Shown here piece after piece: positions 1 to 46,779 of a stretch of 64,000 nt of DNA; position 1 is the first letter of the stretch, and the number at the start of each line of letters is the position of its first letter. The position numbers and the translations under genes are program-made. The DNA comes from Pogonophryne albipinna (lineage: Eukaryota; Chordata; Actinopteri; Perciformes; Artedidraconidae), in contig CM053243.1 in the NCBI GenBank assembly GCA_028583405.1, positions 50,603,826-50,667,825 of the forward strand, given 5' to 3'. Below the pieces are notes generated by a model, which was given only the letters and a program-made list of their open reading frames with translations, was not told the origin of the DNA and did not search any database.

Positions 1-4
1 GTTC

Positions 5-283
5 TTGGCCCACTGGTGTTGTTTGTTTATTTATTTTGAAAATGAACTAGCAACGCCGTGCTGTCATATAGCAACTGCTAAGCTACTGCAGCTAACAAAT
101 CCTGGCGCCGCCCATGGTGATAGGAAAGAGAAAGGGGCCCAGAAGGGCAAGAGAATTATCCATGCTCCCATTGACAGTGAAGACAGTGAGCCCGAGCAAG
201 AGAAAGGTGGAGAAATAGAGGAGGAACAAAAGAATGAGGTGAGGAAGGAAGCTACATCTATAAAGGAACATAAGAAGAGAAGG
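5..283 (+). pseudogene. Unrecognised charged coding remnant, split by a hAT
   Basis: An open frame rich in Lys, Glu and Arg (KGKRIIHAPIDSEDSEPEQE and a charged tail) runs into the hAT at 292. After the hAT, at about 1332-1620, a further charged, coiled-coil-like frame follows (QLEKQMASQQLKVHGLMSQM), then a basic stretch and stops. The 8-bp target duplication shows that the two parts were once joined. I do not recognise the family; a Gag-like protein is possible. Copy B repeats this at 4163-4441 and 5488-5780. Confidence 0.3.
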
Positions 284-291
284 GAGAGGGC

Positions 292-1323
292 CAGGCCCGG
301 TTCTACGTGGGTGCATAAGGGTGCATTGCACCCTCAATTGAAAAATTAAAAGTGAAAAAAATAAATAATTAAAAGTGAAAAATATTACATATATAATAAC
401 AATAATAATAATAGTAGTAATAATAATAAGAAGAAGATGAAGAATATAGTTGAAATAAAATTAATTGTAATTGTGGTAAACTAACATTGTCTGCTGCATT
501 TATTTGGTCAATTTAAACGGTAAGTAACGTTATTATGTCAGGTGCGCGTGACCTGTGCCGCTGCGCGTTCGTCATCTGCAAGGTGCTTACCTAAGGTGCT
601 TACACAGCAGTCAGTGATGGATATCAGAAAATGGTTAAAACAACCAGCCCTTATCGCCAGCAGTAACACTGCATCTACTGCAGGTAATAACAGTTCAGAT
701 CATGGGGACATTACGTTACCCGCGGCCACTGTCGTGGACACTAACGTCCTCCCGCCCGACTCGCCGGCTTTGCCCGCCTTGCCCACGGAGGCGGAGCAGC
801 CGCAGCCGTCTTCGTTGCCCCAAACACCGCCTCCCCTCGGCGACCCGCAAGTGCCAGAGGACCTCGGCAAAACAGAGCCTGCCCAGGTATATTTAAAAAA
901 GTACCCAACTCGCCTGTACAGTGGGGTAAGGCGCTCATTTTGCAGCTCATGGTTTCAAAACAGAGATTGGCTGGAATATTCATGTAAAAAAGATGCCATC
1001 TTCTGCTATGCATGTAGACATTTCGGTCTTAAAAGGGGAGTGATTTGTAAAATATCCATAAAGATAAAGTAAATCTGTTTACAGTTCTGTTTCATATGGG
1101 TGTTGAGAGATGTATCCATAGATCTCCTCATGTTGCTCTCAAAGTGCACCAGATTGATGCTTTTAACTTCAATATTTAAAAAAAAAATCTTCCCGGGGGA
1201 GCATGCCCCAGACCCCCATAGAGGAGGTGAGGACCCCCCTCACTTATAAAAATAGCACTTTACCCCTGCACCCTCTCTAATCTCAGATGCACCCTGAGTC
1301 ATTTTGTTCTGGAACCGGGCCTG
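292..1323 (+). mobile_element. hAT element, copy A
   Basis: Termini are CAGGCCCGGTTC at the left and GAACCGGGCCTG at the right, flanked by a perfect 8-bp target duplication GAGAGGGC (284-291 and 1324-1331). It holds only the 5' zinc-finger part of a hAT transposase and no catalytic domain, so it is non-autonomous. Its right third (about 1041-1265) is shared with two other hAT copies in the window. Confidence 0.88.
617..1072 (+). pseudogene. hAT transposase N terminus with TTF-type zinc finger (copy A)
   Basis: A frame opens at MDIRKWLKQP, passes a Pro-rich linker, and ends in a TTF-type finger (KYPTRLYSGVRRSFCSSWF, then WLEYSCKKDAIFCYACRHF) of the ZMYM1-like hAT proteins. The finger binds transposon ends in that family. 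After the finger the frame runs into the dispersed repeat and stops, so the DDE catalytic and dimerisation domains are absent. An in-frame ATG also exists at 542; I prefer 617 because MDIRKW resembles the usual start. Confidence 0.7.
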
Positions 1324-2149
1324 GAGAGGGCAGCTTGAAAAACAAATGGCCAGTCAACAGCTGAAGGTACACGGATTAATGAGCCAAATGTCAAACCTGA
1401 AATGTGAACTTTCACAAGAAGAGTAAGCGTATAAGGCTCTTGAAATCCAGATTAACACTCAAAAAGCACCAGGAATGGAAGCAGAAAAATATGTTGTCAA
1501 AGAGGAACTACAAGATATTAAATTGCAAGCTAAAACCTTATATATACTGTCTATGGCTAAAACTCGAGGAAAGGGAAGACCGAAGGCTGTTACACGTACT
1601 GTAACATTTCAAGAACCAGTAAAAAGCTAAAGTTAATCCAGGAGCAAACTGTTTTACAGACAGTAAAACTGACAGTGGAAAACACGATCATGCAAATAAG
1701 AGAAAGCAGGAATCTCTGGTGACTAAACAGAAACCTTCAGATAACGAGAAGCCAACGATTAAAGAGTCCAAAAAGCCACGCAGGAAAAGAGGATTGAGAT
1801 CCCTCGGATGGAGAACATGGTGGCAAACAAGAAGAAAAGGGACTCGTACGTACGCTTCGGATCAAGACCAAGACTGGTTTCCTGAGCAGACCAATTAACA
1901 AAGTTAGCCTTCTTCAGGAGGCAGAGGACTTTTTCCAAGTCTAAATGGACTATTTTTGTCTCCTGCCCCCTGCACACACACAAACCACACTAAGCATTTT
2001 TACTGATACTGATTAGTGACTAAAGATCAGTTTTCCAAAAAGACTGCAATATATGAACTCTGAACAAAAATAATTCAAGAAAGAGATCTGGACGTATATT
2101 GTGTGTAGTGTCATTTATTATAGTGTAATTATAATTTTGTGGAATGATA

Positions 2150-2455
2150 ATTAGGGGCCGGTATTGTAGGTGCCATAATGCTACTTAGCCCAAGTTCATT
2201 ATTTGTATTATTATTATTTGTTTACGTCACTTTTATTTGTTTGTTGAGCACTTCCGGTAATTGTCACATGGGTGTGGTTTGTCTATATAAGTCACCTGTT
2301 TCATGTCGAGTGGGATGACAGAGGGTGAGCTTGTGCTGTCATTTTTTCTGTTGACCGTTTTGTCCATAGTTACTATGTTATGATTTTGTTTATTAAATAT
2401 CCCAAAAACTATCTTGCTTCAGTATGGACTTTCTCTTCGAAAACGCGTCACAGTT
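2150..2455 (+). promoter_or_regulatory. LTR- or promoter-like AT-rich stretch
   Basis: It contains TATATAAG near 2284 and ATTAAATA near 2394 and ends ACGCGTCACA, an arrangement seen in LTRs. No target duplication or paired copy was found, so this is a weak call. Copy B repeats it at about 6308-6613. Confidence 0.22.
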
Positions 2456-3131
2456 TATAGCCAAGTTTAGCCTCTCGGCGACTCAAACGTAACTGGGGAT
2501 TGAGCCGCCACATGGGGTTTGTGCAGAAAGCCATTCTTGTGCATACTCTTTGCTAATATATTGTGGCAAATGAAAGAGAAAAATGATGAACAGACATCAT
2601 TTGGGGGAAGACATTGCATATCTTTATTCTGCAGTTTTCTAGAACAAAGCTTAATTTTTTTTAAATATTCCCTTACTTTGAAATATACAGATTTTTTCAC
2701 AAATGTTGGTGTTATATATTAATGTATAAAGAAATAAATCTTGATACAAATATAACATAAAATATGACAGTAAAACTCTTGTCCGCTGCATGATTGAATA
2801 GAACAGACACTCATCATTTCCTCTGGCTGCCAAACTATACATGTACACTGCATTGCTTATTGCACTGTAACACTGTTATGTATTATGATAATGGATGCAG
2901 TTCAGATATGTTGTGCATGTGTCTTCTTCACATTGTGCTTCTAGGATCCCTCTGAGGGATTACAAATGTATGTTTGCGATATATCATCAACAGGAAGCTT
3001 TATTTAGAATGTGTTAGTGGTGGATTTTGCTGTCACGCTGCAGCCACATGTGCAGGCAGTTTGATAAGTTATGCTTTTGATCATCCCCCTATCATTGGGT
3101 TAGATCTCCCTTCAACTGTTGATGGAAACAC

Positions 3132-3456
3132 CAGATTCTAATAACAACACCGGGCGGTGCGCCCTTCTCCCTCTCCCTCGCTCACTCGCATTTTGGCTGT
3201 GAGCTGCGGGCGCCAGATAAGCCAACATCCCCCATTTTCATCACTTACAGCGCCCATCGTACAGGGCGAATGAAACGTGTAACCGGGGTGAAAAGGGTGT
3301 TACCTTTACTTAATTATGAATATTGTTACATCAAGGCCGAAAATTAGGATGAGCCCCAACGGTCAAAAATGTTTTTTTCACTGCCAGCGCAGCGCCTCCA
3401 CAGATCTGGCGCCCTAGGCGAACATCTATAACGCCAGTGCTACGGGCCGACCCTGA
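3132..3456. mobile_element. Terminal fragment of a hAT-like element
   Basis: The 3' part (TCTGGCGCCCTAGGCGAACA, ending GGGCCGACCCTG) resembles hAT ends of the CAGGG(T/C)CGGCC type read in reverse. No partner end or target duplication was found. It lies in the spacer between the two tandem copies. Confidence 0.35.
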
Positions 3457-3479
3457 GTTCATATGCAACTCGTAAATAT

Positions 3480-3555
3480 CTTTCTCTCTCTCTCTCTTCT
3501 CTCTTCTCTCTTTTCTCTTCTCCCTTCTCTCTCTTCTCTCTCTCCCTCTCTCAAT
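3480..3555. repeat. (TCTCT)n simple repeat
   Basis: Pyrimidine-only run of CT and CTT units. It explains the open frames rich in Arg/Glu or Ser/Leu on both strands here. Confidence 0.9.
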
Positions 3556-3795
3556 TTTGGTACGCAAATGCGGCTTTTTTCAAATGACCCGGTGCTCTTT
3601 TTTTGGCGGAGGTGCGCATGCTCATGCGCACCTGCGCACCAGTTATGTGCAGCCCTGATTATACAAACATATTGTAGGAGCACAGAAACAGTGTTCAAAT
3701 TCTGCTTTTACAAACTTATTTTGGTTGTGCTTACCTTGCAAAGTAATGTTGTAAGTGTCAAAGTAATGTTTTAATGTAAATATTAATGATAATAT

Positions 3796-3930
3796 TGTAG
3801 CGTGTCCAAGTAGTTATTTCAGTTATCAGATGTGCACAGTTTAGTACATTTGCAAAGTTATTTAGGCAATGTTGTTGGTGGGAGTTAGGGAGAGACCGCC
3901 CCTTCCAGGTGTGTGTGAGCGTTTTCCGGT

Positions 3931-3967
<37 letters not shown>

Positions 3968-4144
3968 AGGGAGTACGCGACGGTAGGAGTTGTGTTAGAG
4001 TGTGGGGAAAAGTCATAATGAGTGTTATACTATTGATTGGTTCTGTAAGGCGTGGCTGTGGCCGTCAATACCAGAAAAATAAAGAGAACGTTTTCGACAC
4101 TGAAGGCTCGTGATCTGTGATCTTGAATAGCGGTGAACGCTACA
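3796..4144 (+). mobile_element. Solo LTR, 349 bp
   Basis: It begins TGTAGCGTGT and ends GAACGCTACA (inverted TGTAGCG/CGCTACA), flanked by a 4-bp ATAT duplication (3792-3795 and 4145-4148). A poly(A) signal AATAAA lies near 4078, and a (TG)n run sits at 3931-3966. No internal region is attached, so it is a solo LTR left by recombination. It sits at the join between the tandem copies. Confidence 0.75.
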
Positions 4145-4449
4145 ATATGAACAGGCTCGTTCTTGGCCCACTGGTGTTGTTTGTTTATTTATTTTGAAAA
4201 TGAACTAGCAACGCCGTGCTGTCATATAGCAACTGCTAAGCTACTGCAGCTAACAAATCCTGGCGCCGCCCATGGTGATAGGAAAGAGAAAGGGGCCCAG
4301 AAGGGCAAGAGAATTATCCATGCTCCCATTGACAGTGAAGACAGTGAGCCCGAGCAAGAGAAAGGTGGAGAAATAGAGGAGGAACAAAAGAATGAGGTGA
4401 GGAAGGAAGCTACATCTATAAAGGAACATAAGAAGAGAAGGGAGAGGGC

Positions 4450-5479
4450 CAGGCCCGGTTCTACGTGGGTGCATAAGGGTGCATTGCACCCTCAATTGAA
4501 AAATTAAAAGTGAAAAAAATAAATAATTAAAAGTGAAAAATATTACATATATAATAACAATAATAATAATAGTAGTAATAATAATAATAAGAAGATGAAG
4601 AATATAGTTGAAATAAAATTAATTGTAATTGTGGTAAACTAACATTGTCTGCTGCATTTATTTGGTCAATTTAAACGGTAAGTAACGTTATTATGTCAGG
4701 TGCGCGTGACCTGTGCCGCTGCGCGTTCGTCATCTGCAAGGTGCTTACCTAAGGTGCTTACACAGCAGTCAGTGATGGATATCAGAAAATGGTTAAAACA
4801 ACCAGCCCTTATCGCCAGCAGTAACACTGCATCTACTGCAGGTAATAACAGTTCAGATCATGGGGACATTACGTTACCCGCGGCCACTGTCGTGGACACT
4901 AACGTCCTCCCGCCCGACTCGCCGGCTTTGCCCGCCTTGCCCACGGAGGCGGAGCAGCCGCAGCCGTCTTCGTTGCCCCAAACACCGCCTCCCCTCGGCG
5001 ACCCGCAAGTGCCAGAGGACCTCGGCAAAACAGAGCCTGCCCAGGTATATTTAAAAAAGTACCCAACTCGCCTGTACAGTGGGGTAAGGCGCTCATTTTG
5101 CAGCTCATGGTTTCAAACAGAGATTGGCTGGAATATTCATGTAAAAAAGATGCCATCTTCTGCTATGCATGTAGACATTTCGGTCTTAAAAGGGGAGTGA
5201 TTTGTAAAATATCCATAAAGATAAAGTAAATCTGTTTACAGTTCTGTTTCATATGGGTGTTGAGAGATGTATCCATAGATCTCCTCATGTTGCTCTCAAA
5301 GTGCACCAGATTGATGCTTTTAACTTCAATATTTAAAAAAAAATCTTCCCGGGGGAGCATGCCCCAGACCCCCATAGAGGAGGTGAGGACCCCCCTCACT
5401 TATAAAAATAGCACTTTACCCCTGCACCCTCTCTAATCTCAGATGCACCCTGAGTCATTTTGTTCTGGAACCGGGCCTG
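4450..5479 (+). mobile_element. hAT element, copy B
   Basis: Duplicate of the element at 292-1323, with the same GAGAGGGC target duplication at 4442-4449 and 5480-5487. It was copied as part of the tandem duplication, not inserted independently. Confidence 0.88.
4775..5200 (+). pseudogene. hAT zinc-finger remnant, frameshifted (copy B)
   Basis: Same start and Pro-rich linker as copy A. One A is missing in the run after SSWFQ (TTTCAAACAG against TTTCAAAACAG), so the WLEYS...CYACRHF finger is out of frame. The copies have therefore diverged at a functional position since duplication, or one carries a sequencing error. Confidence 0.7.
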
Positions 5480-7287
5480 GAGAGGGCAGCTTGAAAAACA
5501 AATGGCCAGTCAACAGCTGAAGGTACACGGATTAATGAGCCAAATGTCAAACCTGAAATGTGAACTTTCACAAGAAGAGTAAGCGTATAAGGCTCTTGAA
5601 ATCCAGATTAACACTCAAAAAGCACCAGGAATGGAAGCAGAAAAATATGTTGTCAAAGAGGAACTACAAGATATTAAATTGCAAGCTAAAACCTTATATA
5701 TACTGTCTATGGCTAAAACTCGAGGAAAGGGAAGACCGAAGGCTGTTACACGTACTGTAACATTTCAAGAACCAGTAAAAAGCTAAAGTTAATCCAGGAG
5801 CAAACTGTTTTACAGACAGTAAAACTGACAGTGGAAAACACGATCATGCAAATAAGAGAAAGCAGGAATCTCTGGTGACTAAACAGAAACCTTCAGATAA
5901 CGAGAAGCCAACGATTAAAGAGTCCAAAAAGCCACGCAGGAAAAGAGGATTGAGATCCCTCGGATGGAGAACATGGTGGCAAACAAGAAGAAAAGGGACT
6001 CGTACGTACGCTTCGGATCAAGACCAAGACTGGTTTCCTGAGCAGACCAATTAACAAAGTTAGCCTTCTTCAGGAGGCAGAGGACTTTTTCCAAGTCTAA
6101 ATGGACTATTTTTGTCTCCTGCCCCCTGCACACACACAAACCACACTAAGCATTTTTACTGATACTGATTAGTGACTAAAGATCAGTTTTCCAAAAAGAC
6201 TGCAATATATGAACTCTGAACAAAAATAATTCAAGAAAGAGATCTGGACGTATATTGTGTGTAGTGTCATTTATTATAGTGTAATTATAATTTTGTGGAA
6301 TGATAATTAGGGGCCGGTATTGTAGGTGCCATAATGCTACTTAGCCCAAGTTCATTATTTGTATTATTATTATTTGTTTACGTCACTTTTATTTGTTTGT
6401 TGAGCACTTCCGGTAATTGTCACATGGGTGTGGTTTGTCTATATAAGTCACCTGTTTCATGTCGAGTGGGATGACAGAGGGTGAGCTTGTGCTGTCATTT
6501 TTTCTGTTGACCGTTTTGTCCATAGTTACTATGTTATGATTTTGTTTATTAAATATCCCAAAAACTATCTTGCTTCAGTATGGACTTTCTCTTCGAAAAC
6601 GCGTCACAGTTTATAGCCAAGTTTAGCCTCTCGGCGACTCAAACGTAACTGGGGATTGAGCCGCCACATGGGGTTTGTGCAGAAAGCCATTCTTGTGCAT
6701 ACTCTTTGCTAATATATTGTAGCAAATGAAAGAGAAAAATGATGAACAGACATCATTTGGGGGAAGACATTGCATATCTTTATTCTGCAGTTTCTAGAAC
6801 AAAGCTTAATTTTTTTTAAATATTCCCTTACTTTGAAATATACAGATTTTTTCACAAATGTTGGTGTTATATATTAATGTATAAAGAAATAAATCTTGAT
6901 ACAAATATAACATAAAATATGACAGTAAAACTCTTGTCCGCTGCATGATTGAATAGAACAGACACTCATCATTTCCTCTGGCTGCCAAACTATACATGTA
7001 CACTGCATTGCTTATTGCACTGTAACACTGTTATGTATTATGATAATGGATGCAGTTCAGATATGTTGTGCATGTGTCTTCTTCACATTGTGCTTCTAGG
7101 ATCCCTCTGAGGGATTACAAATGTATGTTTGCGATATATCATCAACAGGAAGCTTTATTTAGAATGTGTTAGTGGTGGATTTTGCTGTCACGCTGCAGCC
7201 ACATGTGCAGGCAGTTTGATAAGTTATGCTTTTGATCATCCCCCTATCATTGGGTTAGATCTCCCTTCAACTGTTGATGGAAACACA

Positions 7288-8873
7288 GTTTCAATGAAGA
7301 TGTCCATGCACCTGTCACCATGAAGTTTTAATGAGGATTTTCATTCTAATGTGCTGCAGGTTCTTAGCCCCCCACTCACACCACCTTTGGTGTGCATCAC
7401 TCCTGTTACTCTGTTATTGTGTGTGTGTGGTGTGCACCTGCACTCTTCTCAATGATCCTGTATATACATACAAACAGACCGATTCTTCTAGTATATTTGT
7501 AACACAAACAGCATCATTTCTTTGCATGGCATTAAAGCCAGTACCAGAATCTGTTTAACCATGACCAACGATACACAGCTGCTTGTTTCCTTCCAGATGA
7601 CAACAGCACCTCTCTTAGCTTACCCAAGTCGTTGTAAAACTCAAGTCATAATGTTTCACCACTAGAAAAAGTCAGTGTGTATTACTAGAGCACACAGTTG
7701 TGTTGTTTGTGAGTATGGCTACATTAATAGCTCTGTTATTCAGAATGACAGTGGTTTGGTCCTCTCGACTGTAAGACCAGGCTTAAGCCTGTAAGAAATA
7801 TCTCAGTCTTGAACTCAATTGTATGCAGTTGATTTGCATCCATTCAGTCTGATATCAACAATATTAGCCACTCATTTTATTTGTAACTGAAGTCATTGAA
7901 ATTCAAATTCATTCAAAAATAATTTTAACTCAACAATTTTGCTGCACAGATCCTTTTTAACGTTCATAGGTATTTTGCTTTACGCATAGATTAATGTCAA
8001 ACCCCGTCCATTGATTGAGACTATGAGATTACATTTTCTTTTCAATTTTTAACAAAAATTCCACCTTGTGGTTGTCTCTTCGTGATTTGGGTGCACCAAT
8101 ACATTGTGGTTCATTTCAGAAATCTGTGGGGATCTTCATGCAATACATTTGGCCAGAACTGACACTTGTGTATTATGTCAACTGATTTCACAACTCTATT
8201 AGGTTAGTTGAAAGTTCAATAAACAATATTAGGTTCAACTTAATATTATTGCTTTCAACTAACCTAATACAATTATGTGAAATCTGTTCAATATTACATT
8301 TAGTTAATGTCAACGTTTATAGATATCAACATTAAACGTTTGATAATATGACATTTCTGTATATATTATATATTAACATGGGCTAGCATCACGACAAGTA
8401 CATCTCAAAGAAGGTGAGGTCAGTTCATTCATCTATCCACTAACCATGGTCCATGGCAGCAAACCACAACAACTACAGGCCAGATTACAGACAGAATAAT
8501 GTGTAGATGTTTTGGTTTCCTTCTTGAACTTCTCTTTTAGTGCCATTGTCTCATGGGAAGTACTATCTGACTTTCTCCTTTCTAGGCCTACAAGAAATGT
8601 CAAAAGGGAGGTTTCATGTGGACACTGGCAACTTTCCTCTACTTCCACTCTCAGTCCAAGATGTCAATTTAGCACATGTTTCTCATAATCTATTTGCTAG
8701 ATTGACACACATGCATGCTCCTGGTTGATGAACCCCTTTTAGTTTTAAGTCTTGCTTATCCAAAATAAGTAATTATTGCCAAACAACAGGATACATTTTG
8801 TCAAGCCATTTCAATAGGTAGCAGTAGGATAATTTGAATACATTTGAATAAGCCGGACGGAACGTGTTCTGCT
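7288..8873. other. 3' flank of rap1gds1 with one foldback
   Basis: No gene or RNA is recognised. It probably includes the rap1gds1 3' UTR (antisense to the plus strand). A hairpin occupies 8183-8284. Confidence 0.5.
8183..8284. repeat. Foldback hairpin (MITE-like)
   Basis: ATTAGGTTAGTTGAAAG (8198-8214) is perfectly inverted at 8252-8268. Imperfect pairing extends outward (GATTTCACA with TGTGAAAT). A second small inverted pair lies at about 8308-8355. It is probably a short non-autonomous DNA element in the rap1gds1 3' region. Confidence 0.55.
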
Positions 8874-43792
<34,919 letters not shown>

Positions 43793-43844
43793 GGCTGCTG
43801 GTCGACAGGCTCCTCTCTGCTGGCTCACCGCCTCTGCCTGTAAG

Positions 43845-43882
<38 letters not shown>

Positions 43883-45038
43883 CTGTGTGTTTATTTGGCT
43901 AGCAGAGAGCTATACTCCTTTCTTAAGGTCAGGTGTCCGCCAATGCTGTCTCCCACTCGGTCTGTCGTTTCTCTCTCTGCCTCGCTCTCGCTCCCTCAAT
44001 CCCATTATCACTCAACACGATCTCTACTGCCCCCCCACCCGTACACACTGCGCCTGCGTTCTCCGTCTCTGCTCATTTGCTCTCTGTTTCCACCTAGCTG
44101 TTTCCCTCTGACATTCAGACTGCAAGAAGTATTGGACTTATCATCTGCTGTATATAACAACGTGTGTGATGATAAGTGACGACCAAATAATAAGAATAAC
44201 ACCAATAATAAATAATACGTAATCCCTAAAAATAGCGCACACATATTGTATTTTAAGTGGAAAAAATGTTCTCACTATATTTTAAGAAACCTTATTTCAA
44301 ATATTCGGAAAAAAGCAAGCCTCTATTTCTCACATGAGATTTAAAGAAATCATGTGTTGCATAAAGACGCAGGCTCTGTGGAGAAATAGTTTTTACCTGG
44401 ATGTCATTTTATTCACTTCTTGAATCTGACTGGCTTCCCTGGGGGTTTACTCCATCCAGACCCCAGCACCTTTAGATAAATGCACTCACCCCCCTTGTTT
44501 GTAGCATGTAGTACAAGCCCTATAGAATGACTGCCTTGTTGACAGTCAAGGGCAAACCTGGAAAAGAAAGGAACTCCTTTGTCCTCTTCCTTAATCATCC
44601 GTATCAGAGGAGAACAAAAAGAACAAAAGAAAAGCAACAGATAACCTCTAACCCCCAGTGCTTTCTCCGGTAGGTTTGTTATCGATCAAACAATGAGAGT
44701 ACACCTTCAGTCAGGAGGTTCAGATGCATGGGGGGTAATTACATAGACTGTATATGTGGGTAATTACTGTTCTGCCCTCCAGCCAGCTGGGGAAAGGTTC
44801 TGGTTTGCTTTAGCATTGCTCTCTGGTTGGATGTGGTATTGCAGCAGCATGAAAAGGAATGTAAAAGTAGGACCAGGGAGCTGATCAACATAGTTCTCCT
44901 AATATGTTGAAATATTGTAAATGGATCCATTGTAAGCATTGGCAGTACGTTATGTTGTTTGCTTTGCAAACATATATTTTGGTATTAAAGAGTAAGTTCA
45001 TTAGGTTATTGCTAGATACTGGCTCAACTGGTTATACT
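43793..45038. other. 5' flank of rap1gds1
   Basis: Expected to hold the 5' UTR and promoter. A (TG)n tract lies at 43846-43880. No CpG-rich block or clear TATA box was found. Confidence 0.35.
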
Positions 45039-45185
45039 CAGTGTTGGGGTAGTTACTCAAAATAATGAAATAATTACACATTACTAGTTACTTGAAAAAA
45101 AGCAATGCCTTACTTTACTAAATTACTTTACTGAAAGTAAATAGTAAACACTACTAGTTACATTACTTTTGGACTACTCTGTAAC
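45039..45185. mobile_element. One end of a CAGTGTTGGGG-type hAT
   Basis: CAGTGTTGGGGTAGTTACTC with the usual AGTTACTAGTTAC-rich subterminal sequence. Related to the element at 19811-20833; no second end was found. Confidence 0.5.
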
Positions 45186-45312
45186 ATCACCTGAGATGCA
45201 CCCTAAATAATAGACACATAGCAATAAGAAACCTCATTTATGCCCAGCACAAATCCTTAATGTGATAAGGACAGTTCTGAACACAGACCTCTGTTCCTGC
45301 TCTTGGTTTGTG

Positions 45313-45523
45313 TGTTGTAATGGTACTATTTTATAATGTATAGGGCGTAGGGATACGTGTGTGACGTCAGTCCTGTTTTGCCCGGACCTAGTTTTATGCT
45401 TTGGTGTGCTTTAGACATGAACGTGTCCAGTACAGTCTCCGGTGTTATGTCTCAAGAATATCTTTATTAAACAGTTAAAGACAGCCGCTGTCTCCTAAAC
45501 ATTTCTACATAACATTACACATC
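45313..45523 (+). mobile_element. Probable gypsy 5' LTR (partial)
   Basis: TGTGTTGTAATGG to TACATAACATTACA, with a TTTATTAAACAG polyadenylation-like stretch near 45463. It is followed by CATCGTCAGAAGTCG, a degenerate leader usual in this gypsy group. The left edge is uncertain. Confidence 0.4.
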
Positions 45524-45540
45524 GTCAGAAGTCGTCGCAG

Positions 45541-45855
45541 GATGGCCAGTTCCCACCTCCGGACAACTTTGATTTATCTCGCCCAAAACAATGACCTGAA
45601 TGGCGCCAGAGGTTTCACCGCTACAGGATAGCAGCGAAGCTACATAAAGAAAAGGGAGAGGTACAGGTTTGTACGCTGCTCTACTCGCTGGGGAAAGAAG
45701 CGGAACAAGTTTTCAAGATATTCACTTTCTCAGAAGATGATGAGAAGGATTCAGATAATTAGAAGACTGTTATGAACAAACTGGACAATTACTTTGTGCC
45801 GAAGGTAAACACCATTGATGAAAGCGCCCGTTTCCTTCAGCACACCCAGAAGCCA
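45541..45855 (+). pseudogene. gypsy Gag remnant
   Basis: Frames with CSTRWGKKRNKF and other pieces, all cut by stops, match the Gag start of gypsy elements (RFxxYR, a TLLYSLG-like helix, F-T-FSE-x-D-E-KD). At 45857-45980 a foreign repeat tail (ACAATAAAGTTGACTTTGAC) replaces the protease and early RT. Confidence 0.5.
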
Positions 45856-45984
45856 GGTATATACATATTTTTATATATATTTGTTTTTGTATTCGGGATT
45901 GTGGGAAACGGTATTTCGATCTCTCTGTCTGTACACGCAAACTGAAAGATTGACAATAAAGTTGACTTTGACTTTGACTCACCC

Positions 45985-46376
45985 AAGCTTGCAGGTGCAA
46001 AGGTGTTTTCTCTCTTGGACACAGCAAGTGGTTTCTGGCAGATACCTCTAGACTGCGAGAGTGCCAAACTGACAACATTTATAACTCCCTTTGGTAGATT
46101 TGACTTCAACAGACCTTTCGTTATTACAAGTGCACCTGAAATCTTCCTGCGTGAAATGACAGACCTTTTGAGGGACCATGAAGGTGTTGCAGTATACATG
46201 GATGATATCCTTGTGTATTCCGACAAGCCTGAGGGGCATGAGGTCAGGCTACAGAAAACCCTTGACACACTGAAGAATGCAGGTTTAAAGTTGAATGAAA
46301 ACTATGTCAGAAACAACTTAACTACCTCGGACATCGCATTAATTAATATGGCATTCACCCAGATGAGGCCAAGGTG
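45985..46376 (+). pseudogene. gypsy reverse transcriptase fragment
   Basis: Contains VFSLLDTASGFWQIPLD (first catalytic Asp), AKLTTFITPFGRFDF and VAVYMDDILVYSDKPEGHE (YMDD-type active site). An N-terminal part is missing, and a frameshift near 46310 breaks the thumb region. It copied element RNA in the living element. Confidence 0.85.
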
Positions 46377-46770
46377 AGAGCCGTCACAGAGATTCAGCCA
46401 TCAAACAACATCACAGATCTGAGAAGAATCCTGGGAATGATTCACTACCTAGGCAGGTATTTACCAAACCTGTCTGATGTCACCAAACCTCTCTACGACC
46501 TACTTAGAAGTGATGCTGCATGGGTTTGGGACACAGCACAAGAGGAAGCCTTCAAGAAGGTAAAACAACTCATTACAGAGTGCTAACATTTTATGATGTG
46601 AAAAAGCCAACTATTGTTAGCGCAGATGCTAGTAGCTATGGTTTAGGAGGAGTCCTGCTGCAGGAACATGATGGACAGTTGAACACTCACAGATGCTGAA
46701 CAGCGTTATGCACAGATAGAGAAAGAGTGTCTTGCTGCAGTCTGGGCTTGTGAAAGGTTTTCCAGATACC
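46374..46770 (+). pseudogene. gypsy RT connection and RNase H, 5' part
   Basis: Has ITDLRRILGMIHYLGRYLPN and WVWDTAQEEAFKKVKQLIT, then in another frame TIVSADASSYGLGGVLLQEH (RNase H first Asp). It stops at RYL, where the DNA transposon enters. Frameshifts lie near 46585 and 46680. Confidence 0.8.
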
Positions 46771-46779
46771 TCTAACCCC

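Larger units (their letters stand above)
1..3131. repeat. Tandem-duplicated 3.13-kb segment, copy A
   Basis: The sequence from base 1 recurs from 4159 with only a few one- to three-base differences. It ends at 3131, where the copies diverge after GATGGAAACAC. The window may begin inside the copy, so the true left edge is unknown. It holds an unrecognised charged coding remnant, a hAT element and a promoter-like AT-rich tract. Confidence 0.95.
4159..7287. repeat. Tandem-duplicated 3.13-kb segment, copy B
   Basis: Direct second copy of 1-3131 at a constant offset of 4158. Differences include a one-base loss in the zinc-finger reading frame near 5115 and small changes in the TAA/GAA run near 4590. 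To the right, copy B runs on without a break into the 3' flank of rap1gds1, so copy B is likely the original context and copy A the added one. Confidence 0.95.

Noticed and set aside
3463..3774. 103-codon frame starting in the CT repeat
   Set aside because: The first half is the (TCTCT)n repeat and the rest has no similarity to any family I know.
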